This document shows, one piece after another, positions 35,409 through 44,075 of a stretch of 48,086 nucleotides of DNA. This stretch comes from Candidatus Nomurabacteria bacterium (GTDB lineage: Bacteria > Patescibacteriota > Minisyncoccia > Phycocordibacterales > UBA9973), in NCBI GenBank assembly GCA_016186435.1, contig JACPLQ010000004.1, positions 1 through 48,086 on the forward strand. Direction: 5' to 3'. How positions within the stretch are numbered: the stretch's first letter is position 1; every line of letters starts with the position of its first letter. The notes under the pieces are model-generated. The model was given only the letters and a program-made list of their open reading frames with translations. It was not told the DNA's origin and made no database searches. A program made the translations under genes and the position numbers.

Positions 35409-36638
35409 CTATTTTTCAGAAAAATCTGACGGTGGTTTTTCTTTGCGCGCCAAGTAAATAAATGGCAGGGCGCCCAGCTGAAAAATAGCTGCGACAAAAT
35501 AAGATGCCGAATAGCTGGAGACATCTGCGACTTTTCCTAAAATTGGCTGAGCGATTATTCCCCCGCTTGAGCCCATAAGCGAATCAAAAGAAAGAACTGT
35601 GGCTCTCTGTTGGGACGGAATGAGCTCATTTAAATATGTCTGGCGTATGGGCATCAGAGCTGCGAAGATCAATCCCCAGAAAAAAATGAGGGCAATTATG
35701 ATGTAAAAGTTGCTTATTATGGAAACTAATACAAGCATAATCCCTGTAAAAAAAGTTCCGGAAAGCATGGCTGTAGTCCGCCTAGTAAATAATTTTCCGA
35801 TATAAGGCGCTGCAAAACCTCCGGCAATCTGAGCGCTGGCCACTAAGGCAGCCACAAGTCCGGCTATGCCGTAAGCTTTTTCATTTCCATAAAGTTTTAA
35901 GAGAAACGGCTGAAGCGCATAAAAAATATAAAAACTCACCCCGACGGTAAACGGCGCCGCCAGCATGACCCACCTTATGGCTGGCTTTTTGAGCCCATTC
36001 TCAATTGAGCTTGAGAAAATTTTCTTCATTTCTAAAAGTGGCTTGTCGGATTTTTTTGGATTAAAACCGAGATCCTTCATCAGGAAAAATGCTACGGCGA
36101 AATTTATTAAGAGCACAGCTGATCGCAAAATGTAGGGAACTCCCAGACTGGTAAATTGCGCGATAACCCCTCCAAGCACAGACCCTAAAAGCATCGCCCC
36201 TCCCCCAAATATTTGTCCTTTGGCAAAAACTCCTTCCAGTTTGCCTTCAAAATTTGTCGCCTTTAAAGCATCCACCAGCCAAGCCTCTACTGCTCCGGAG
36301 AAAAAAGTAAAACCGAGACCGAGTAAAAGAGAAGAAACCGCCCAGCCCCAAAATGGTCCCTCTATTTTCCACATCAAAAGATAAAGCGCGGTTGAGAGCG
36401 CCAGAGTGACTGTTCCCAGAAGATAAGATCTCCTTCTGCCCCACGTGTCTGCAACTATGCCAGTAGGCACTTCAAATATTACCTGCCCTAAAGTAAAAAA
36501 AGCATTTGCGAGAAAGGCCTGAAAATTGGTAAGCCCCGCATCCAGCAAAAAAATAGTGTTGATGCCCCAAATAAAAGAGGCAGCTAAAGTATTTCCGGTA
36601 ACCAGATAAAGATATATATTCTTAATACTTTTAGGCAT
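35409..36638 (-). CDS. MFS transporter
   Basis: 409 aa; FFTLGQVIFEVPTGIVADTWGRRRSYLLG; 12 hydrophobic segments. Confidence 0.88.
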   Translation of the reverse strand: MPKSIKNIYLYLVTGNTLAASFIWGINTIFLLDAGLTNFQAFLANAFFTLGQVIFEVPTGIVADTWGRRRSYLLGTVTLALSTALYLLMWKIEGPFWGWAVSSLLLGLGFTFFSGAVEAWLVDALKATNFEGKLEGVFAKGQIFGGGAMLLGSVLGGVIAQFTSLGVPYILRSAVLLINFAVAFFLMKDLGFNPKKSDKPLLEMKKIFSSSIENGLKKPAIRWVMLAAPFTVGVSFYIFYALQPFLLKLYGNEKAYGIAGLVAALVASAQIAGGFAAPYIGKLFTRRTTAMLSGTFFTGIMLVLVSIISNFYIIIALIFFWGLIFAALMPIRQTYLNELIPSQQRATVLSFDSLMGSSGGIIAQPILGKVADVSSYSASYFVAAIFQLGALPFIYLARKEKPPSDFSEK

Positions 36639-36650
36639 GCCGCAATTATA

Positions 36651-37694
36651 CTAAATTATTCTGAAGAAAAGGCGAATCACTGGAAAGAAAATATAATCAA
36701 AAAATGTCGGCTTGAATGCGCCATGGTCAAACAATACTGCTCCTTTTTTCCATCCTTCCATTATTTCTTTTAGCTCTTCTACCGCCTTCTTATTTTTAAA
36801 GAAAATTCCAACTTCAGAATTTAATTCAAAAGAAAGAAAATCCAAGTTATGAGAGCCCAATATGGCTTCGCTCCGATCTATGATCATAGCCTTTGCATGA
36901 TTCATGCGGGGCAGGAGGAAAAAATTCACGCCTAGTTTTGAAAGTTTGAACATAAAAAAATACGCGATACGGTCAGGCAGAAAATGATTGCTCTTTTTGG
37001 GCACCAGCACTTCCACTCTCACCCCTCTTAATACAGCTTGATGCAAAGCGCCGATCAACCAATGCTTTGGCATAAAATATGGGGTTATAAAAATAATACT
37101 CTCCTCGGCTTTGCTTATGTTTTTTTTGTAAATTTTCTTCAAAACAAAACTTTTGCTTATGGGAAAATTCTCTATGAGCCAAGTACGCGTCTTCGGCAGA
37201 AAAAATTTTTTATTTTGGGCAAGCACTCGCGGATCCTTGCCCCCGCATTCTGCATACACTCTCGCAAAAGAAGAAATGATAGACAAGACCAGCTTTCCAC
37301 GGACTCGCACAGCAAGATCGTCCCAGCGTCTTGCCACCTGATGAAAATTTACTCCGCCGATAAAAGCTAATTCTTCGTCTACTACCAAAATCTTGCGATG
37401 TATTCTGTGTAAAAACCGACTAAAAAAATACACTTCTGCGCCGCTATTCTTGAGTTCTGTCACAGCATTTTTACTTAGCTCGGAACTTCCAAAAGAGTCC
37501 AGCACTATTCTGACTCGGAGCCCTCTCTTAGCTTTTTCTTTCAACAAATTCAAAAAATCAAAACGGCGCATATCGTCGTTGAAAATATACATTTCCAGAT
37601 AAATAGACTCTTTCGCTCCCTCTATGGCCTCAAACATAGCCTGCCAGGTAGAATATGAACTCGCAAAAAATTTATACCGCATTGTGGTGGTCAT
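36651..37694 (-). CDS. Phospholipase D / cardiolipin synthase-like protein
   Basis: Two HxK motifs (HRKILVVDEELAFIGGVN, HAKAMIIDRSEAILGSHN); start likely MTTTMRYKF, not 38009. Confidence 0.85.
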   Translation of the reverse strand: MTTTMRYKFFASSYSTWQAMFEAIEGAKESIYLEMYIFNDDMRRFDFLNLLKEKAKRGLRVRIVLDSFGSSELSKNAVTELKNSGAEVYFFSRFLHRIHRKILVVDEELAFIGGVNFHQVARRWDDLAVRVRGKLVLSIISSFARVYAECGGKDPRVLAQNKKFFLPKTRTWLIENFPISKSFVLKKIYKKNISKAEESIIFITPYFMPKHWLIGALHQAVLRGVRVEVLVPKKSNHFLPDRIAYFFMFKLSKLGVNFFLLPRMNHAKAMIIDRSEAILGSHNLDFLSFELNSEVGIFFKNKKAVEELKEIMEGWKKGAVLFDHGAFKPTFFDYIFFPVIRLFFRII

Positions 37695-37933
37695 TATACC
37701 AAAAAGTTCGGACTCATTTCCAGCGGAACCCTGAATGAGACACGCGCGGAGCGCGTGGTAGCTCTGACCTGAATCGTACGCTCGACGAATCGCCCCGCCA
37801 CCGCCTCGCGGACTCGGTTTTGCCAAAAATATTTTCTGGGGGAAAGGATTTGGCAAAACCTCGGCTGATATTTGTCTTGTATTTTGTCCGCAAGGATTGC
37901 GCCTAAACTGACCGGTTTCTTGCCCACTAGATT

Positions 37934-38509
37934 TTAATTCAGCGACCAAATTGCGTAGTTGAGATACCCAGCAAAGCTCACCCAAAGAATGTATGGCGCG
38001 AGAAGCCACGCGGCTAGTTTACCGTGTCCCGCCGTAGTCCAGATGCTGGACGACCGCGTGCCGCCATAGCTGGCTCCAGCGGTGGCGCAAGGAGGAGATA
38101 TTTTATAAAACGCGATAATCGTAGCGAGAATAGCAAGCCAGAGGAATACGATCTCAATCAATGCACCGCCTGGACTGTGCAGACCGAAAAAGATAATCGA
38201 CCAAAGCGTGTTCAAGACAAGCTGAATGAAAAACGCCGCAATACCGATTTTCCATATCCGCAACATCCTTACATTCTCAAGTATGTAAGGATGTTGTTTC
38301 CAGATTAGGAAAAGTGAAATGCCCATCAAAGCATAGAGCGTCGTCCAGACCGGTCCGAACACCCAAGCCGGAGGGTTGAAAGCCGGCTTTACAATACCTG
38401 CGTACCAATAAGATTGAACCGCGGGCGTCGTGAAAACCGCGCCAATCACTCCTGCCATCTCGGATATCGTAATCGCTATTACTAATTTAAAAAAGTTATT
38501 AAGCGTCAT
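37934..38509 (-). CDS. tspO: TspO/MBR family protein with extra in-frame segments
   Basis: WYAGIVKPAFNPPAWVFGPVWTTLYALMGISLFLIWK; QLVLNTLWSIIFFGLHSPGGALIEI; PYILWVSFAGYLNYAIWSLN. Confidence 0.85.
   Translation of the reverse strand: MTLNNFFKLVIAITISEMAGVIGAVFTTPAVQSYWYAGIVKPAFNPPAWVFGPVWTTLYALMGISLFLIWKQHPYILENVRMLRIWKIGIAAFFIQLVLNTLWSIIFFGLHSPGGALIEIVFLWLAILATIIAFYKISPPCATAGASYGGTRSSSIWTTAGHGKLAAWLLAPYILWVSFAGYLNYAIWSLN
38261..38296. repeat. Palindrome inside tspO (ACATCCTTA family copy 1)
   Basis: CAACATCCTTACAT-tctcaagt-ATGTAAGGATGTTG, 14-bp perfect arms, in frame. Confidence 0.75.
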
Positions 38510-38523
38510 AAATTCTTTAACAC

Positions 38524-38557
38524 CATACCCTTACAAACTCCAGTTTATGAGGATGTT
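38524..38557. repeat. ACATCCTTA-family palindrome copy 2 (imperfect)
   Basis: cataccCTTACAAACTccAGTTTATGAGgatg. Confidence 0.55.
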
Positions 38558-38860
38558 TTATATCTTTTGGAACGACTGCAGAAAGCGGACGAATGTTTTG
38601 CCGTATGGCGACAGGGTGTGCTCCACAAATTTACCGCGATATTTTTTATTCACCAACCCCGCCACAGATAATCTCCGTGTATGCTCGCCGAGGGTCTTTT
38701 CGTTCGCATCGAGAGCGGTAACAATATCATCGAGCGTTGCTCCGTCGTTGCCTGCGATAAATAATAAAATTCCAATCCGATGGTGGTTGGCCATCCCCTT
38801 CAGGTGCCGCTCCATTTGTTTCGCTGTCTTCATTTTTGCCATAGTTTCATTGTACACCAC
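38558..38860 (-). CDS. ArsR-like winged-helix transcriptional regulator
   Basis: MERHLKGMANHHRIGILLFIAGNDGATLDDIVTALDANEKTLGEHTRRLSVAGLVNKK. Confidence 0.8.
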   Translation of the reverse strand: MVYNETMAKMKTAKQMERHLKGMANHHRIGILLFIAGNDGATLDDIVTALDANEKTLGEHTRRLSVAGLVNKKYRGKFVEHTLSPYGKTFVRFLQSFQKI

Positions 38861-38890
38861 ATCCTTACATTCTCAAGTTTATAAGGATGT
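38859..38890. repeat. ACATCCTTA-family palindrome copy 3
   Basis: ACATCCTTAcat-tctcaagt-ttaTAAGGATGT; same loop as copy 1. Confidence 0.7.
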
Positions 38891-39622
38891 TTTATTACGA
38901 ACAATATCCAAAAGCGGTTCTTCCCAACCAAAGCAAGTTTCCTTATTTTTCAGATCATTGAATGCTTTTGCAGAAGAAGGATCAAGTTTTGCGTATTCTT
39001 TGAGGGCTTGCACAGCCTCCTCAATGAATCCTCCGACCGTGCCATCGGAATCATCAACGCCGCCGCGGCATAGTCTATCATCAAGCCGTAAAAGCATATC
39101 AACCAGAACTTTTACCGTTTGCCTGCTTACAGGCAACTCGGAAACAATTTTTGATAAACGATTGCATCCTTCGGAGAGTGAGCTTTGATACGCAAACCAA
39201 GTGCGCGACGGACCCTCATACGATTTGATATACCGCATATCGGCGGTGATTGCTTTCTTCGTTGCTATCAACTCGCTCTTGCTTAATTCCCCCAACCGAC
39301 CACTGCAAAGAGCTTGAGAAACAAGCCGTTTATCTTCGTCGCTTAATTTTTTACCGCCCATCACCGCATAAATTGCCACAGCTACCATGTGTTTGCAGAG
39401 AGTGTCATTCTGGCCAAGATAACATTCACAATGACCATAATCATACCTTCGCGTCTCTACCGAAACACGATATGCTTTTGTGCCCATCACGACGGCCGAA
39501 TAAGCGCCGATCCCTTCTTCAAACTTCGTCACTTTTCCTTTGTCGTACAAATCAACCGCCTTTTCAAAAGTCGGCGCGTCAGTCGCGTATTTAATTTTGT
39601 CCAGATCATATTTGGGTCGCAT
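38879..39622 (-). CDS. SWIM zinc-finger protein
   Basis: YDYGHCECYLGQNDTLCKHMVAVAIYAV (CxCx(n)CxH). Confidence 0.8.
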   Translation of the reverse strand: MRPKYDLDKIKYATDAPTFEKAVDLYDKGKVTKFEEGIGAYSAVVMGTKAYRVSVETRRYDYGHCECYLGQNDTLCKHMVAVAIYAVMGGKKLSDEDKRLVSQALCSGRLGELSKSELIATKKAITADMRYIKSYEGPSRTWFAYQSSLSEGCNRLSKIVSELPVSRQTVKVLVDMLLRLDDRLCRGGVDDSDGTVGGFIEEAVQALKEYAKLDPSSAKAFNDLKNKETCFGWEEPLLDIVRNKTSL

Positions 39623-39633
39623 ATGTTATAAAG

Positions 39634-39665
39634 ACATACTTATAAACTCCAGTTTATAAGTATGT
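39634..39665. repeat. ACATCCTTA-family palindrome copy 4
   Basis: ACATACTTATAAACT-cc-AGTTTATAAGTATGT, 15-bp perfect arms. Confidence 0.75.
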
Positions 39666-39741
39666 TATTTGTTGGTTTGGTGATATCTCAGCAACTTCTC
39701 GGCTGGGGAAATGCCGCCAAGTATCTAGTGCGGAAAGCCTG

Positions 39742-39770
39742 CCCCGTAGCAAGCTTGCTCTGTTACGGGT
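39742..39770. repeat. CCCCGTAGC...TACGGG palindrome
   Basis: ccccgtagcaagcttgctctgttacgggt. Confidence 0.5.
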
Positions 39771-39797
39771 TGTTTCGATTCGATTTGCATAAATTTT

Positions 39798-42488
39798 TTA
39801 CAAATTAAACACTCTCACCACTTCATCAAGGTTTTTGAGTTTATCCTTCTCCCATTCTTCCTGTTTGATATAAAGTGCTTTATAGACGACTCTATTTTGC
39901 CGATTATTCACATCCTCACACCACTGTTGCAGTCTTTCAAACTTGAGCTTGTCGTCATCTTCTTCTCGTCCTTTTGTTTCAACAATATAAACAGTCTTTT
40001 CATTTTTCTTTACAAAGAAATCGGGGTAATAGGTAGCGATAAATCCTTCCGAATTTTTATACTCAATTCTTAGCGCGTTCGCTTCTTTGTTTTGAAAATT
40101 CTTCGCGAATGAAATCACATCATCGCAATTCTCAAGAAAGTCCGAGAATACCAGTTCAAAGTCGCTATCGCCGACAATCTTATTGAAGACTGATTTTTTT
40201 GGTATTAAATACGATTTGTCATTTACGACGAATGGTCTTGCCTCGCTGATTTTTATATAGTTTTTTATCTCCGTATCTCCTTTATCTTCCACAGTGAGAT
40301 CGTTTATGGCTTTTTTGAATGAATCTTTTATGAGCCGTATATACTCCACCTCCGACAAGTTCCGCAAAGTATTGAGGTCTGACAAATTCACAGGGCTGTC
40401 AAACATATTATTCTGCACAAACTCTCTTACTTTGCCGAACAAAATGTCATAGCAACCGAACAATCGCAATTCCCGCATTATTGCCTGCGCAAAAAAGCCG
40501 ACAACACTTTGGTAATCCGGTTCAATGTCGCCAGAAAGTATCGTTGTGTGATGTGTCTTTTCATCAACGACATCCTTAAACACAATTTCTCGCTTCTCCT
40601 CTTCAGAAAAGATTTTTACTTTGACTTTTTTATTCCCAAATTTAGAAACATCCAGCTCGGCAAGATTTTTGTATTCCCTCTGAATCCGAGGGGACATCAC
40701 TGGAATCTCTATATCAAGTTTCTCAATATCCTTTTTCGGATTATCTTTATCAACTTCAATAACCATCGGAGCTATTGGCTTAGCTCCTATTCCCATCGCT
40801 TTCTTTTCGAGAATAACGCCCTCGCCTTTGATTGACTCAACGAAGTCCATAAAAGCGGGGGTTCCAACGACACTCACATATTCCTCAACATCATCTCTGC
40901 CAAAAAACATCCTACGGAGTCCTCGTCCGAGAGTTTGTTCGGGCAGAATTTTTGAATCGGCGGCGTATGGTCGTAGTCCAACGATGGTCGTTACATTTTT
41001 AACATCCCAACCCTCTTTAAGCATCATCACGGAAATGATCACCTTAAACGGACTTTCCCAGCTATCAATTTCATTTGCTTGCTTTCGGAGCAAATCCAAT
41101 TCTTCTTTACTTTTGCCAGATACACTTTCGGAAATTTCTCCGCTTTTATTTGTGTGAATAGTCAGAACCGCGCCTTTCAATTCTTTGAAACTCGTTTCGA
41201 TGTATTCCGCCACTTCATCACAATTCTTTGTATCGTCAGTCATGATGAAAAGAATGGATTTTTTGCCCATCGACTTCAATCTGTCGTAAACCTTTTGCCA
41301 TTCCTCAATACCAAGATTTATATAATCCCTGTATTTCTCGCTAAACAGCGTGCTTTGGTTTTCTTTCAGTTTTCCTCGGCTTGCCGCGTCTGGCACAACC
41401 GGATTTTTAACCACTCTTTGGTGAATTGCCTCAACAAGCGGGTAATCGGAAATTGTTTGCACAAAAATAGAGCCGTCATTCTTTTTTGGCGTAGCCGTAA
41501 GGTCAAGTTGTAAAGATAGCCCCACCCCTTTCTGTTTAAGCCGATTGTCTATGTCGGTAATTGACTTAACCCAAGCCGATTGATCATCGTGTAAATGATG
41601 AGCCTCGTCATTGATTACGATAAGTTCGTCAATATCCCTAACAATCATTCCTAGATCAACAGTAGAGTCGCTTGTTTTCGTAACGGGTTTCTCGCCCAAG
41701 AAGTATCGAGAGGTGTCCTCGTCTTCTGCGCTCGGTTCGAGCACATCACCCTCAAAAACTCTATGGATGTTAGTCAAAAATATATTTCCTGTGTCAGAAA
41801 CATTGCGCAAATCATCCTGTAAATGCAAAGTCATTTGAAAATCGTCCTGCCAGTTTTGCCCATGATAGCCGTTATCCGGCAAAACAGGGTCGCTAAAAAA
41901 TATCTTCAAGCCCTCAAAATCATTCTTTATTCGTTCAAAGACAATGACATTCGGAGTTATCAAAAGAAAGTTTTTTGCCAAACTTGAATCTTCCTCATAT
42001 TTTTTATGAAAATACGCCCATGCGACAACCAAACTCATTACTTTGGTTTTGCCCGCGCCAGTCGCCATTTTGATAACAAAGCGAAGCCACTCCTCGGTAA
42101 ACATTTGCGGACTTAATACGCCGGTATAGTTGTACCGAATAAGATCGTATTTATCTTTTACTTTTGCCACTTCATAAAGCCATACGACTGTTTCCAACGC
42201 CTCTCTTTGCGCGAAATAGTATTTGAAGTGAGAAGATGCTCCGTGTTGGTCATACAAAATATGTTCCTCCTTAAACCACCAGTTCAAAAGCGATTTAGAA
42301 GTATCGCTTGCCCCGTCATAATTTTTATCTCGCCATTCTTTTACTTTTTCACGTAAGCCAGCAACAAGAGGCGGTAAGAGTTTTTGGATGGCTCCTTTTT
42401 CCCGCAAATCCTCATCAGCAGGAAACCACCGAATGTTCGGGTCTAAAATCTCGTATGGGTCTTTTGGAAAATTTTTGTGCAGTGCCAT
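39798..42488 (-). CDS. res: Type III restriction enzyme, Res subunit
   Basis: 896 aa; VIKMATGAGKTKVMSLVVAWAYF Walker A, IVINDEAHHLHDD, LPEQTLGRGLRRMF; C-terminal nuclease-like DFFVKKNEKTVYIVETKG. Confidence 0.92.
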   Translation of the reverse strand: MALHKNFPKDPYEILDPNIRWFPADEDLREKGAIQKLLPPLVAGLREKVKEWRDKNYDGASDTSKSLLNWWFKEEHILYDQHGASSHFKYYFAQREALETVVWLYEVAKVKDKYDLIRYNYTGVLSPQMFTEEWLRFVIKMATGAGKTKVMSLVVAWAYFHKKYEEDSSLAKNFLLITPNVIVFERIKNDFEGLKIFFSDPVLPDNGYHGQNWQDDFQMTLHLQDDLRNVSDTGNIFLTNIHRVFEGDVLEPSAEDEDTSRYFLGEKPVTKTSDSTVDLGMIVRDIDELIVINDEAHHLHDDQSAWVKSITDIDNRLKQKGVGLSLQLDLTATPKKNDGSIFVQTISDYPLVEAIHQRVVKNPVVPDAASRGKLKENQSTLFSEKYRDYINLGIEEWQKVYDRLKSMGKKSILFIMTDDTKNCDEVAEYIETSFKELKGAVLTIHTNKSGEISESVSGKSKEELDLLRKQANEIDSWESPFKVIISVMMLKEGWDVKNVTTIVGLRPYAADSKILPEQTLGRGLRRMFFGRDDVEEYVSVVGTPAFMDFVESIKGEGVILEKKAMGIGAKPIAPMVIEVDKDNPKKDIEKLDIEIPVMSPRIQREYKNLAELDVSKFGNKKVKVKIFSEEEKREIVFKDVVDEKTHHTTILSGDIEPDYQSVVGFFAQAIMRELRLFGCYDILFGKVREFVQNNMFDSPVNLSDLNTLRNLSEVEYIRLIKDSFKKAINDLTVEDKGDTEIKNYIKISEARPFVVNDKSYLIPKKSVFNKIVGDSDFELVFSDFLENCDDVISFAKNFQNKEANALRIEYKNSEGFIATYYPDFFVKKNEKTVYIVETKGREEDDDKLKFERLQQWCEDVNNRQNRVVYKALYIKQEEWEKDKLKNLDEVVRVFNL

Positions 42489-42552
42489 AAAATTAAACTA
42501 TGGATAACTATTGACTTATCTCAACCGCTTGCTATACTAAATATACAGTATT

Positions 42553-42591
42553 GAAAAAGGGCGTCGACCGTTAGGTCGATGGCCCTTTTTC
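42553..42591. terminator. Hairpin between DUF3800 and res
   Basis: GAAAAAGGGCgtcgaccgttaggtcgatgGCCCTTTTTC. Confidence 0.6.
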
Positions 42592-43353
42592 GTTTTGTAC
42601 AACCCCATTATCTCTCTCAACAAAGATGTTAAAATTGTGGTTTTTGAAGCCTTGTATAAAGGTCAAAACACCTAACTTGTTTTTTAGATGTTTAACAATT
42701 TCTAGTTTATATTTTGAACCGGGTATCAACTTAGTCTCGTATTTTATATCGTAAGTAATACTGCCGATTATAAGATCAACAATTTGCAATAAATCGTTTG
42801 ATTTTGAATCAAATCTACAGACTCCGGACAAAGCAAGTCTCTCTTTTGACGCATTAAAATCCTTCTTAATATTCACCTCAAACTTCACATCTTTTGGTGT
42901 GGTAACATGATCTGCAATCAAAATAAGGATTTCTTTTTCAGACAAAGTCGCGCCAAGTAATTTGAGAGTGATTTTCTCATACGCCGACCAAATGTCCTTT
43001 GCAAAATTATTTTGAAAATACTTGCTGTCTTTGTGGGTGGTGTATGAGTAAAAACTTAAACTTCTAGTGTCAAAAAAACAATCTATTACAAATTTAGCAA
43101 AGTCAATATTATTCTTTGATATTTTATTGAATTTTATCTCATCATGAAAATTTCTCTTGCTCCTTTCATATAAAATCTTACTTTGCAGATAATACGGCAT
43201 GCTCATCTTCAAAAGCCCAACAGTAAAATACGGCTCTGCACGATTCGAAAGACTTCCCGATTCATCAAGAAAGCAAAATTTTGTCCAGATTTGATCGTAA
43301 TCTGAAAGTTTCAAGTCACCTGTCTTTATTTCTTTGTTTGATTTGAAAAACAT
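42571..43353 (-). CDS. DUF3800-domain protein
   Basis: FCFLDESGSLSNRAEPYFTVGLL; LALSGVCRFDSKSNDLLQIVDLIIGSITYDI. Confidence 0.8.
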   Translation of the reverse strand: MFFKSNKEIKTGDLKLSDYDQIWTKFCFLDESGSLSNRAEPYFTVGLLKMSMPYYLQSKILYERSKRNFHDEIKFNKISKNNIDFAKFVIDCFFDTRSLSFYSYTTHKDSKYFQNNFAKDIWSAYEKITLKLLGATLSEKEILILIADHVTTPKDVKFEVNIKKDFNASKERLALSGVCRFDSKSNDLLQIVDLIIGSITYDIKYETKLIPGSKYKLEIVKHLKNKLGVLTFIQGFKNHNFNIFVERDNGVVQNEKGPST

Positions 43354-43374
43354 ATTTGTCTTTATATCTTAACA

Positions 43375-43422
43375 CTAATTATTATAATATGGGTCTTTGG
43401 GGAAGTCTTTATATAATGTCAT
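43375..43422 (-). pseudogene. Remnant of res 5' end (copy 2)
   Basis: MTLYKDFPKDPYYNN* versus res MALHKNFPKDPYEIL. Confidence 0.7.
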
Positions 43423-43435
43423 AAAAGTTTTGAAT

Positions 43436-43678
43436 TTAATACTTTATATCCAAAGAATCCTTGTCGGCTTTTAATTTCGTGTCTGAATGTATGGAACGTC
43501 TCATTGCATCCAAAAGATTATGTCTCATTTCTGCGAAATTATTTTGTGGCTTAAATGCGGTTTGTAATAATTTATAATTTTCTTCATTTAAAAAGACAAA
43601 AGCTTTAGCTAAAATCTCGTTTGCAGCATCCTTAAAATCTAAAATTTGGCTTGAAAGCTTTGGGTCTTTCTTGGCAAT
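43436..43678 (-). pseudogene. ~80-codon open segment without start, possibly a frameshifted C-terminal part of the zinc-ribbon gene
   Basis: IAKKDPKLSSQILDFKDAANEILAKAFVFLNEENYKLLQTAFKPQNNFAEMRHNLLDAMRRSIHSDTKLKADKDSLDIKY*. Confidence 0.5.
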
Positions 43679-43946
43679 TTATACTTAAACATTTTGCACA
43701 TGTCGGTTCACTGCATTTACACTTAATACCCAACTCCTCTTTTTGTCTTGCCATCTTTGGCAAATCTTCCTTTATATATTTACGACATTTTTCACTACAA
43801 AAACCTTCCAAACTCCAGCAAGTTTCTTTATTTATGTCTGCATAGCAATTTCCACAATGATGTTCTGGCCTATCCGCGCCACAGTAGGGGCAATCTATTA
43901 CCTCCTCTGCGTCATATTGTTTTTCCCATTGTTTTTTATCAGTCAT
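43632..43946 (-). CDS. Small zinc-ribbon/Cys-rich protein (104 aa)
   Basis: CPYCGADRPEHHCGNCYADINKETCWSLEGFCSEKCRKYI ... CKCSEPTCAKC. Confidence 0.65.
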   Translation of the reverse strand: MTDKKQWEKQYDAEEVIDCPYCGADRPEHHCGNCYADINKETCWSLEGFCSEKCRKYIKEDLPKMARQKEELGIKCKCSEPTCAKCLSINCQERPKAFKPNFRF

Positions 43947-43970
43947 ATTTTTATATTTACATTTTGACCT

Positions 43971-44072
43971 TTATCTGAAAATAAGCAAATCTATATTTTC
44001 GGCAGGAAACCACCGAATATTCGGGTCAAGTATCGCGTATGGGTCTTTGGGAAAATCTTTGTGGAGTGCCAT
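43971..44072 (-). pseudogene. Remnant of res 5' end (copy 3), directly after mod
   Basis: MALHKDFPKDPYAILDPNIRWFPAENIDLLIFR* versus res MALHKNFPKDPYEILDPNIRWFPADED. Confidence 0.85.
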
Positions 44073-44075
44073 ACT

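Noticed and set aside
37695-38009. N-terminal ~105 residues of the 452-aa PLD ORF
   Set aside because: Sequence looks like translated intergenic repeats; MTTTMRYKF at 37694 is a more plausible start.
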